The notes below the pieces were generated by a model, which did no database searches, had not been told where the DNA came from, and saw only the letters and a list, made by a program, of their open reading frames with translations. A DNA stretch of 64,000 nucleotides from Opisthocomus hoazin (lineage: Eukaryota > Chordata > Aves > Opisthocomiformes > Opisthocomidae): assembly GCF_030867145.1 (NCBI RefSeq), contig NC_134433.1:14397216-14461215 (forward strand), given 5' to 3'. Each line of letters begins with the position of its first letter. Positions within the stretch are counted from its first letter, which is position 1. Both the position numbers and the translations under genes were made by a program. Below are positions 25,785-37,400 of the stretch, in pieces.

Positions 25785-26022
25785 CGGGGGGCGGGGCGGG
25801 AGGCGCCGGGGGCGGGGCGATAGGCGAGGAGGCGGAGTGCTGGGCGCCGGAGCGTTGGGCGCAGGGGGGCGGAGCGTTGGGCGCAGAGGGGCTGGGCGAT
25901 GGGCGGGGAGGAGGAGCGATGGGCACAGGGGGGCGGAGCGATGGGCGCCAGGGGCGGAGCGCTGGGTGCCAGGGGGCGGAGTGATGGGCACCGGGGGGCG
26001 GAGCGCTGGGCACCGGGGTGCC
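25785..26022. repeat. GC-rich minisatellite, about 22-bp unit
   Basis: About ten imperfect head-to-tail copies of a unit near GGGGCGGAGCGATGGGCRCC vary between 20 and 25 bp. The copies from 25925 to 26022 are the most regular. The array is CpG-rich and lies inside the last BCAS3 intron. It creates artificial open frames rich in Gly, Ala, Arg and Trp. Confidence 0.88.
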
Positions 26023-27149
26023 CAGGGTCCCGGCTGGCACCGCTCCCCCCCAGCCGCCCCCTGTGCTGCTGTCGGGCCGCAAACCCCCTCAGCGAGCAAC
26101 GGGCAGGGCCGAAGCGGGGGGCGAAGGAGACAGGCAGGCTCGAGTGGAGCTGGGGGGGAGCCCTGCGGCCCTGCAGCCCGCGCAGAGCCCGCCTGGGGTG
26201 GGGAGGGGGTCAGGGCAGAACCCAGGGGAGCTCCCGCACCGGAGCCGCCCTCCCAGCACCCAACAGCCCCGCACCGTGAAGGCGCTCACTCTGGAATGGA
26301 TTCCACGGCGAGGCAGACGAGCAGCGCGTCCCGATACCGAAGGCAGCGCTGTGAAGCTCCCGGCCGCCGCGGCAGAGCACCGCTGTGCTCAGGAAACGGG
26401 GCTGGTGCCCTCGCCCCGCCTGGCTCTCCACGCCAGACGTGCAATTAGCATTACACGCTCACCAGGGACCACCTGCGCCACACGTACGACCCCTCGGACC
26501 ACCGTCAGCACGTTCACATGTTCCCCCGAATTAGAACATTTTTTCCCAGCTGTGTCATTAATAAAAATTCTAATTAAAAAAAAAAGTCTAGTGCAAACGA
26601 CTGTGTGTCCTCGCAGACCTCCCAGCAGATGAGGGCATGGTGGACAGGCGTGCACAGGAACATCAATGCCATTCCCACGGGAAACTCGGACAAGACCGGG
26701 AACGGCTCCACGATATGGGGACACCCTTCCCGCTACGGGGTGGAAAACTGGGGGATGGTTTCTGGCAGACCCGATGCCTGGACGGACCCAAGAAGCGCAG
26801 AAGGAGCCATGACGGCGTGCCGGGGGTCCGGAGAGGCGGGTCCCTACAGCCGGGCAGTGCAGGCAGCGCTGCTCGCCCACCGCCCCGGCCGGAGCAGCCG
26901 AGCCCCGCGGCACAGCTGAAATGAGGGGAAATACTTCCCAGACCTGAACAAGAAGTGTCACGGAACCGGTCAGACCACCGATGGCCTCTGTGCTGGGAAC
27001 ACGCCCGCTGGAAACCACAAAATACCACGAAAAACCAGGATCCCCCCCAAAGGACGGGAGTGTGCAGCAGGAGAGCCCGGAGCAGCGGCGGCTGCGCGGG
27101 ATCACGGCCCAGCACCGCCGGCAGCGCAGGACACGGCTGCCCGGCGAGT

Positions 27150-27196
27150 GATTTCGTTTACTTCGGTGGAGTTACGCCAGGAATGGACTTGGCCCC
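27150..27196. repeat. Relic of a palindromic amniote repeat
   Basis: The sequence TTTACTTCGGTGGAGTTACG, followed by CCAGGAATGGACTTGGCCCC, resembles a family of ancient palindromic sequences built around TTGACTTCAATGGAGTTAC and ending in GGCCC, seen widely in reptiles, birds and turtles. The family is recalled from general knowledge. Only one arm remains here. Confidence 0.4.
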
Positions 27197-27492
27197 AGCC
27201 TGTCTGAGGGTTATTGCATCCACATTCCCCCATGCATATGCTGTCGAGATGTATTAACTTCCTTAAATGTACCAGTAAAACAACCTCTTATGATACACTT
27301 TAATGAACTTGTACAGTAGCCAACAAATTGTGCATCATATAAAACCCATTCGGCCTTATAGACTCTCTGGCTATTTTGTAATAACTGCAATTTGCTTCTG
27401 CTGAAGCAAGATAACCAAGGTTGAGAAGTCAGGCTTTGCAGAAGCCTAAATATTTGATTTGGGGAGGAGCGGGTGGGAGAAGGAAGAAAGGG

Positions 27493-27629
27493 GCCTCTGG
27501 GAGCTATTTATGGGGTCAAAATAACATGAGACCTGCTCTTCTCGTAGCATTTCCACCATCAAGGAAATGAAATACTGTGAGAAGACCAGCACTTACATTA
27601 TTTTGGCCCCATAAATGGCTCCCTGAGGC
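27493..27629. repeat. 137-bp imperfect palindrome (long inverted repeat)
   Basis: Two outer arms of 32 bp (27493-27524 and 27598-27629) match as inverted repeats at 29 of 32 positions; two of the three mismatches would be G-U pairs in RNA. The symmetry continues inwards for another 29 bp (27525-27553 against 27569-27597) at 19 of 29. Only about 15 bp of loop remains around 27554-27568. It is not low-complexity sequence and not CR1. It may be an old palindromic nonautonomous DNA transposon of the Eulor/UCON kind, a structured RNA or a regulatory element. Confidence 0.8.
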
Positions 27630-30600
27630 TTTCAAAAGCCCGTGAAAAACAAACACAAATACAAATAAATGCTAATACTGGAAACGTAAATACTAAAACC
27701 TGCCCACGTCCCCGGAGGAAACGACTCACAAATTCCTGACTGCTTCCCCCCCCAAAAAAGCCGGGAAAAAAGACGAAGGAGCAGGAACATCTGCTGAGGC
27801 CATGAGGAGAAAGTCACTTCAGGGGAGCTGGGAACAGCCCTGCCTGCGCTTTTGACAGTGACAGTAATGGGCACCGCTGGCATCGCCCAGGGTCCCAGAA
27901 TAACAGGGATCTTCAGGGCACGCGGTGAAGGCAGCAGTAAAAATCCTCGCGGCCGCCGGCGTGGGGAGGAGCGGTGGGCCAGAGCCCGGGTGAAGGCGGC
28001 ACGGCGAGCGGCCGGCCGGGGTCCCCAGCCCACCCTGGGGGGTGGCCGTCCCCCTCCCAGCTCGGGGCTGCCCACGCACCGATGCTGCTCGGAGAGCAGC
28101 GGGCTGCGAAAGGTGTGGCAAAGGAACTGCTGGCTGCTCTCTGCTTGGCATCACCTCCAGCGGGCCTGCCCGCAGCCTGGCACCGGCGCAGCCTTCCTGC
28201 CGCACTGCATGGGAAGTGGGAAGCCAAACCTCCCACGAAACATTTCTGCCTGCTAATATTCCCAAACGCCACGCCGCAGCCTGACGGTCCCGTCCCTTGT
28301 TCCGCCGCCCAAGCCGCTCTCCACTGTCCCCCAGCCGTCTGCCAAGGCGGAGAGGAGGAGGAAGAAGAGGAGGAGGAGCAGCTCTGGGGACAGCCCGGGG
28401 TCCGCAGGTCTCGGGGATCGGTGCCGTCCCCCCTCCAGCGAGGCAGCTGCACCCTCAGTTCCAGAAAGCTCCAGGAACTGTTAGAGGACCCCATCAAATC
28501 TAGAAAGGTACCAAACCCTGCCAAGCTTAAATGTGAAACCGTTTTATATGGCGCATTAATTCAATGCCCAAAGAAAATCTATACAGCCCTCTTTTGCCCG
28601 GAACACTCATAAATTATGCTGCTTCTCTCATTCGTGCTCTCTCTGTAGTGGTCCACTCGAAGCTGTGGCATCTCCTTTATGTCTACTCAAAAATCTCATC
28701 TCCAGTGCATTATTTCTTCTAATGGTTTTTCCTTTCTCTCTGTTTGCTTTCCCCTGTTAAGCACAGTTTCAAAATACCCTCCGAAACCATTTGCTGGCAG
28801 AGCTGACCCTTCCCTCTTACCTACCGAGGGCTGCCCGGGCTCCCGCGCAGCCCGGCGGAGCCGCAGCCGGGATAAATGATACAATGACAGCAGCCTGATG
28901 TGTCAGGGCAGCGGGGAAGCGGCAGCAACTCTGAATACAAGAATTATTCTTCATCATCTCAAACTGTCACAACACATTACCCTCAAAGCCGCAGCTCGCT
29001 GAAGGAGTGACCCTGGACTGAATGGGAGAGTGCTCGGGGAAAGAACTAATTGTAGCCTCTTTTCACACGTCAGTCACTTTTCACAGCACCGAGCCTTTCA
29101 AGCTCAACTAATGTCAAGTTCCCTTTTCCTTTTGCTGGGCTGAGCATTTCTGAGTTTTAAGGATGGCATTTTTAAAGGAACAAGGTCTCTGGCGAGGGAT
29201 GGGGCCGGGGAGGGGAGGGAAGGAAGCGTCGGAGTGAGCACGCATCAGAAAGTCCATCAGACGCCTGAGGACTCGTTAGGAATTAGACAATTAACAAGTA
29301 GGAACGCAGGAAGCGGGGTAATGGCCAGCAGGGCTCGAATCTCCTCGATTTCATTTCTGTCATTCACGGCGATTGTTTCGGGGAACTTCTCGGGCTCCGC
29401 CGCGCGCCGAGGGGGCTGCGAGCGCGGGAGCAGACCCGGCCCCCTCCCCAGAATTAGGACGCCAGACGGGCACGGGCGTTTTCCAGCGCCGGGGAAGTGA
29501 AACAAGGGGCTGCCCACTGAACCCACCTCTCCCTGACCATGAGCAGTTGTTGAATGAAGAGCTAAAAGGCCAAAATGAGAACCTCATATTACAACCAAAG
29601 ATCATTTCCTTCGCGCGGAGGAGCAGCGAGAAGGCTCCCTGCAGACGGACGGAGCTCCGGGGCAGGCAGACGTCAGGGCCCTTCAGACCTTCTCGTCTTT
29701 AACCGAAATCCTACCATGTTCGGCAGCGAGGACTATTTTTTTACCCTTACCCTTGCACAATGCCTATCAGGGCGGACTTGCAGAGCTGAGTGGGGCTTCA
29801 GAGTGTTACTTATTAACCGTAATGAATAATAATTATGTAGCTTCTGCCATCTGGATTCTCATTCAGAAGGATCCTATATAAAGCGAACGCTAAAAGGCAG
29901 TTTGGATTAACACAATGGAAGTCTTGAGGATCTCTTAAACTGTTTGTAATTTACACAATGCTCCCTAATGAATGGATTAGTTCAACATTTTTATTTTACT
30001 GATTGCTGTCGAAGGGAGCGGGACGTGCTCCCCCCGAGGAGCTCACACCGGCTCCCAAAGCGCAGCTTCCACCCCCCTGTACGCCGACACGCACATTTAC
30101 ACGTCAGCTCTCCATCTTGCAGTGTTTAGATAACATCCCAAACTCAGCTGGACGCTTTTGGCTGTTTCTGCATGAACGTTTACTACGACCATCATAACCG
30201 GTCCCCACGGGAGCCGGTGCCGCTGCCCGGGACGGGCACGGTGCAGCCCCCGGCAGAAAAGGGCCCCAAAGCTGATGCGAGGTCGTAAACCGAAGCGGGA
30301 CGCAGAAATGCCGCCCCGGACACAGAGACTTGGGAATCGCATTGCCGCTACTGCGGTTGCAGGTTTTTCCTGGGTATTCCCCTTTTTTTTTTTTTCCCCT
30401 CTGAAACGCAATTATGCTAACGAGGGAGCTGTAATTATAATCCATCTCCACCACCCTGGGCGGCTGCTCCGAGGCGAGGGCCCGCGGAGCTGGCTCCAGC
30501 CCCACGCAGGGACTGGCTGGTGGCGAGGGCAGGGGGGCACCACACCCCCGGGGGGACCTGGGCTGTTGGGTGTTCCGATAGGCAAAAATCATTAATATTA

Positions 30601-33600
30601 AATTGTACTGAAACAAAAGCACCAAGTACTCATTAAAACTTGTAATTTTCCTCGCTCCTTTTAATTTGAGATGGCTGAAATTTCTGGGCACATGTATTTT
30701 CACATTGCTCCTTTCCAAAGGGAGCACAGACACAAAGTCGGTTCCCAGCTTTAGATGTTCCTACGACGTTTACAAGTCGGTATGATGACGATAATGTTTA
30801 AGGGTCATTTAAACCTGCTCTGCACCCTGTGCCCCGCGCCCTGCTCCTGCATTAACCTGTGCCAGTCCCCCCCGAGCTCGGGCAACCGGTGCAGGCAGCT
30901 GTGGGGACTGATGGCCTGCGACGTTTCGGGTGGCTGCGATAGACTTGCTCCTATGAAATATCTCTTTTTCCATTTTTTTAATGAGCAGTTTGAAAAAACA
31001 GATTTTAAACGCCATTCAAAAGAGGAAAAGTAACACTACAGCATTTGAACCCTGAAAATCAATCCCTGTATTAAAACTATTTCACCCTGCTGCAACCTGA
31101 GAGATGCTGACACCCCGCAGAAGCACCTACATTAAATTTGCAAAGTAAAAAAGACTGGCAAACACTGCCTGAACAACTTCTCTGAAATCAGAATTCAGTG
31201 GCCTATGTAAAATATTAGTTACTGTCAAACTACCTCACAATAACTCTGACGCGGAGTCCACGTAGAGTTCGTTAACGCCATGCACTCGGAGATGAAACCT
31301 GGCATGTCGGAAAAAAGGCGGCAGGATCTAGCAAGGCGATGAGGAGGTACGGGAGGCAGGAGAGAACCTGGGGAGCGAAGACTGAGCCTTCTGAACATCA
31401 GAGCCCCCCCGAGACCGCAAATCTCCTTTCTAGTGCCTTATTTCAATGCAAAGATGCCAAACGACTAACACTTACGAAATGGGGAGGACATCTGAACTCA
31501 CAGCAATGTCTGGGTTTACTTCAGGCACGAAGAGATTGTTGAGATAGGGACAAAAAACATTTTCATGCATGAACTTCTCAAGAATTTTGTCTCCCCGCCC
31601 CCCCCCGAAAAAACCCAAACCCCAAGCAGCTTGTTTTCTCCTTTAAAAAGAGAACCCACAAAGCTCCACACGACTCGAGTCCACGGAGTTGGAGACCCAA
31701 GACTTTGGCATCTCGCCAGGCTTGACTCCGAGCATTTTATGGAAGGTTAAAAGTGCACTAGATAAAGGACTAGCATTTAGAGGGAGAATATTCTTCACGA
31801 TAGGCACTTTCACAATGACTGCAGTGCTTTTAAAAAATGATCTCAAGTTTCCTAGAGCTGTATATTTTTGTAAAGAGGTTTAGGATGTTTTCCTACATAA
31901 ATGGCACTTCAGAAGGGTGAGTCGCCCGTTCTAGTCAGCATGTGAAATTTCAAAAGCTACAACAGTCAAATGCTTACGGAAAACAACTTCTGCAACCCAT
32001 CTACATCATGTCAGCTTACGACTCCTCGTGCAAGATTTCCAGAAGAGTTTTTAAAATGAATATGCAGATATGGTTGGGTGGGTTTAAAGGAATTCCCTCC
32101 TACCCCATCTTGAAAGTTTCAGTATGTTGCTACTACAAATCCTGTAACGTACCCTCCATGTAATACAGGCTTTCCTCTGCAAGCCAGCGCGTATAGAAGT
32201 TTTTTAACGTATTTAGGCAGAATTATCTTGTATCTTCAGTTACGCAAGCAGCACATCTGTGTACATCAGCCCAAAAGCATCTGCAGAGAAAACACTGTAT
32301 TAAAATTCCTGGCTTTGGTCTCTCGTTCCCAGGGTTACAGGAGTGCCTCGGATTGCTCAGCAGTGACCCCTCTGTCAGCCTCCACGAAGGAAAATACAAA
32401 TTCAATGTCACCTGCGTGTTCACCACACCAACCAGCTCTGCGCCCTACACCCTCCGGACTCTCTGGATCTTGCTCAGAAGTTCTGGAGGCGATGCTCCTA
32501 CTCCTGACACCACCGTGTGTGTCTCCAGAGCCGGTGTGGACCCAACACGTGGATCTAAGCACCCACCTTCCCACCAGAGCCGGAGCCACGTCAGATCTCG
32601 GGGTGGGGGGTCCTGTCTCAAAGGCGGCTGCAGCGAAGCCACCGCAGACGAGTGCGACCACCCAGAGCGGTCGGAGAGGGCTGGGGTCCCTCCTCCTGCC
32701 CGGGCTCAGCCAAACAGTCCCAGCAAAAGAGCTGGGTATGGAAAAGCTGCCTGAAGGTCAAAACCACAAACCCGGCGATTCTCTCGGGTCTGGGCAGCCC
32801 CTCGCTGACACGCTGAACAGGGGATTTCAGACGTGCTTGACCCTCCAGACCTCAGCAGTTTCTGTCGTGTCCAAGACCTATTTTCTCCCCTCTCATGATG
32901 CTACCTCGGTTATCGGGCGTCCTTAACAACCCTCGGTCAGGAAGACAAGGCAGCCCCGGAGGAGGACAACTTCTGGGCTCGGAGCGTGCCTCTGCGCATC
33001 CCGCATCTGTGCACTGTGTGCTTCGGACACAAACGCACTGCCGAGTTCATTTTAAAAGTATAATATTACAAAGCAAAGTAATTCTGGCACAACTTCTAGT
33101 ACTTCTGACATGAAGTGGCCTCTCGGGCAAGGGAGGAAAGTTACTGAGAGGCTCTGGGCTGCCTCCCCGGTGCAGATTGATGCTGAGGAGGAAGCTAGAC
33201 CGGACTGGAATTTGGGTTTGTTTCAAAGGAAAAGTTGAAAGTTTGGGGAGAGCAGATGCTCAGCTGGTCCAAATCAGCAGAGTTTTGTTGAAGCTCACGA
33301 AATGATGTCACCGCGGACTCAGCCTCGTCTGCTCATCTAAACAGTTCAAGGCTCTCGAGTTAGAAAAGCTCAGGTGGAAATCTAAGGAGCAGAGGTCTCC
33401 TCCTTTCATCTCCCTGGCGCTGGTTTTAGTGTCGCTGAGACGCTCCAAACCCATCCAAATAATCCCAGTTCCAAATGCAACTTATTTGGCCTATTTAGTC
33501 AATTATTTTAGAGATTAGGTTGCCATCACTGCTTCAAGCAGACCAATTTTCTAAACACAGACCTAATTTTATGAAGCACTCAAAGCTCGCAGTAGTACTC

Positions 33601-34367
33601 TTAAAATCACGTCTCTACGTAGATTGAGTATTAACCGAGCCTGGAAAAACAACAGGCCAACCTTGTGGGCTCGCTCGCTTGCAGGATTGCTTGAGGCTCT
33701 TAATACACTCTGTCTTATTTATATAGCTCCAAATTCTGACATTAAACCTAAATGTGAAAGAGCCTTGATAAAAACAACAAGCTTAATTCAGCCCTTTGTT
33801 AACGGAGTCGTTCGACACAGCAGTTTGCATTCGGTCTCATGAAACCAGCAGGCAGCTGAAAAAAGTCAACTGGACATTTTCACTTGTTAAAAATGATGCT
33901 TTAAAAACTATTCCAAGTATTGATTGTAATATACCTCACCTTTTTAGTTACATCTCACCACCACTGTCGAACGTGTGAATGAGCTGCAGCCTGTGGACGA
34001 GTGCGTGGCAGAGGAGAACTCTTGTGTGAAATCTCAGAGACCTAATAGCAAACCAAGGCATTCCTCTGGCCACATCCCACATAAAAGGCAATTTAAATCA
34101 TCTCAAGCTGTGCAGATTCTGCCTTGTACTTGGGCATCTGGCGGTGGAGTTAATACAACTACCTGCCCTTTGCGTTGTGTTCTCTTGCAGGCTTTTCGCT
34201 CGCGTTTTGACGGGTGACCAGCCACGTTTCCAAAAGATAAACCAAAGAGAAAATTTGATACTGGTGCAATATAATCTAAAGATTTTTTTTTTAAAGGCTG
34301 CAGATAAAAGTAGCCCTGAGTGAACTCAGAAAAGCACGCCCAGATTTCAGGTTCGGGATCTGTCCCT

Positions 34368-34405
34368 GTACAGTCCATCTACCCCCGTACAGTTCATCTA
34401 CCCGC
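34368..34405. repeat. Tandem duplication, 19 bp x 2
   Basis: Two adjacent 19-bp copies (34368-34386 and 34387-34405), GTACAGTYCATCTACCC plus two bases, match at 17 of 19 positions. This is a small local duplication in the BCAS3 intron. Confidence 0.75.
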
Positions 34406-37400
34406 TGCTGCAGATGAGGGAGGAAGGCTGCTAGGTTAATTTGTCTTTTGATTAACGCTTCCAAACACACTTTCCACCTGACAACCTGGCCTCAGCAATG
34501 GAGTGCCCAACGGGAACAGCTGCCCAGCGTGACGTGTGGGAATAGATGGGAGATGCCGCCTGCGGGAACGCCGCGCTCTGCCTTAGGAGAAGACCAGCAC
34601 GGCAACACGTCTGAGCATCTGGGTCCCCCAACATGGTGCTACCTGTCTCTGGTTGGGGAACCACCACCACTTCCATCCCGCTCACCTCAACCAGGGTTCT
34701 GCATCTGCTTGCCAGCCCCAGCCACCCACGGCTCCTCGCTCCCATGCTGTGCCACTGAGCCGGAGCGGAGGCAACGGGGCAGGTCCTGGCTCCCGACCCC
34801 GCCAGCACCTTCCCGCCTGCGCCCTTCCCAGAAAAACATCTTCAGAAACGGTCGGAGAAGTGATACTGACCCTTTGTCTTTCACAACACCATCAACTTTT
34901 GACGTAAACACAGAGTTCATGTGTTGGGCAGATACTGAGAAAGTCACTGACCAAGGAAATAACAAATAAATTGAAAAAAAAGATGGTATTTTAGCTGTGG
35001 GGGGTCTTCTTGGAAAATGCGATAAAATGCCTCACATAGAAAAAGGCAGTAAACAGTTTCTGTCCTGGAACAGCCATTCTACAGGGTGGGTGGCTTCCTC
35101 TCGTGTCAGGAGGTGACACGCCACCAGCCAGCATGAGGCACTCACACAAGTTCTGTATCTTTTCACAGCAGCGAACGGACCCTTGAAAACATCCCTTCTC
35201 TTACCACCTATTTCTGCCTGCCTGGAAAACGAATCCATTCCTCGCTGGGATGCGGGACAGACTGCGGGGAAGCCGCCCGGAGAAATCTCAGAGGCTTTTG
35301 CTCATGTCTGAGGAACACGGAGCAAAGCCTAAAAGCCAGCTAGCACCAAGAGCACCGCTGCCTCATCTGAAGCGACAGGAACGCGACGCAGAATAGAAAC
35401 AACAGAAGTGGGGAAAAAGCTATCTACAGTTGGTAGAAGTTTTACTCTTTTTCTACCTTAGCTCACGAATTACCAAGCGTGTAATTACCAGTGAGGTAAT
35501 TTAAGAGGGCACCAGCAGAAGCACAGCAGCCAGTGCGTGATCTTTTTGGCTTTACATCTTGCCTCACCATCTTCTTCATTCTTTGTGAAGACGCAACTTT
35601 CACACAGCACTGTTTTTACCGAAAGAACGCTCCTTCGGATGTTTCGACCCCTCCGCCGGGGTCCCGAACGCCCTCCGCTTCTGCTGGGGCAGCAGCATAG
35701 GTGGCTTCTGCACTTGCAAAACATCTCCAAGCGATTTGTCATTTTTCTTGCTCTTAGTTCTTGTGTCAGCCGACTGCGCACACAATATTGAGCAATAATA
35801 AACAGAGGAGGATGAAAACCGCTGCAGCTTGAGAAGCGAGCTCAGGATATGATTCCTCCTCACCGGATGCCTGGAAGATGTCACTGAAATTCTCTCTCCT
35901 CTAGCGCAACCCGTGTGGAGCCAATATGAACTCCCAGCAAAGTGCTTAAAAACCCATTATTTATAATAACTGTTAAATGATGAGACATTGTTTACCCAGA
36001 TCGCAAGATAAATTCTCACTTACAGAATGCTTGCCTGACCGTCCTGAACGTCATCTGGTTTTTATTTAAATGCAAAATGTAATTAGGCTCCCAATAGCAC
36101 AGCAGAAGAATTCAATAAGATGGGGCTTTTCACTTACAGTTTAATATTAACATTTTCCCATAAATACTAATGAATAAAAGTCTACTGTTTTATGTATTAT
36201 CCATGGTGGGGAGACAGCAGGCTAGGAATGGAAGAAAAGCTAATCTTTTCATACCACAAATTGTGATATATACCTCGAGGAGAACTAACCGCTCCCAGCA
36301 TTGCCGGGGACCCGGCCACAGCGCCGCTTCCCCCTGGGGCAGCCACCGGACCCGGTCCCACGGGACGCGCTCCGGGCAGTCTCCCTCCCACCCATCAGGG
36401 AGATCCTCCCCCAGCCAAAATCCCCTCTGGGCTTTTCCTCCTTTCCCCTTGCCCTCTCTCCCCCCATCCCGCTTTCTGCCTGACCGTCTGCCCTAGACAC
36501 ACTCCGAGCATCAGACAGCGAACATCATCACCGCTAAGCGAGGACACGGCCCCAAGCCCTGATATTCTTAGACTCCACCGTGGAGAGCAAGGCTAGATTA
36601 TCGGAAAAATCAGGTTACTAATTGTCTGATCTTCTGTTAGAGAAATTCACAGGGGTGATGAGAGATGATGGCAGGACTGCAGACTACAGAACGGTGATCG
36701 GAAATGATACGGCACCCGAACGGGTGGGAGAAGACCCTTGGAGCTGGCAGAGGTGGCACTTTGGGAGCCCTTCAAAGGACTTGTGCCTCCTGATGCCAAG
36801 CGTGAGGAGCAGATCCCATGGTGGAAGAGGGGCCTCTGCAGCCGAGAGGACTGAAAGCTGCAGGGCCAGAGGGTTGGCTACCACCAGAACGTTTACATTG
36901 TTCTAGCTTTCGACCTTCCATTTCTTGCTGGGGTTTTGCTGTGTTAATGTGTATTTTGCTGTTTGGTGACTCATACTTCATCATATCCCTCTAATCAGAA
37001 GTGTTCATTTAACAGCTCAACTGCTTAACAATTTATTCCATAAATGGGTTTCCATTCCACAGCCTCCTCTCCCACCTCTCCTCCCCTGGTGAGGGCAATG
37101 CACAGCTCATGAGCGCTTTGCCACGACTTGGGCCACCGTCCCTTCACAACGCAGGGAAGGGCAGACGCCCTTGGCATCACCGTGATGGTAACGCAGGAAG
37201 GGGAGCCCGCAAATTGGCCGCACGTCCTTTTAAGATAACGAAAGGCTCAAACTTTCAACGGGCAAACACACGACGCGCACGAGATCTGCACTGTAGGGCA
37301 AGCAGAGACGGGAGCAGCGCGTCAGCCTAACGAACCCTGACAGCGGGACCCCAGGGTGGGAGCGGGGTGGTGGCACGTGGTCCGGCTGGCCACACACCTT

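Noticed and set aside
25785-26022. Possible CRISPR-like array of regular repeats
   Set aside because: The units are contiguous without unique spacers, and the window is vertebrate. It is a minisatellite.
25405-26448. 347-codon plus-strand open frame
   Set aside because: Much of it is translated minisatellite (Gly/Ala/Arg/Trp repeats). It has no family resemblance.
33620-33705. Possible second palindrome (GAGTATTAA... and ...CTTAATACACTC)
   Set aside because: The arms need gaps and match over fewer than about 15 bases, which is not distinguishable from chance by eye.
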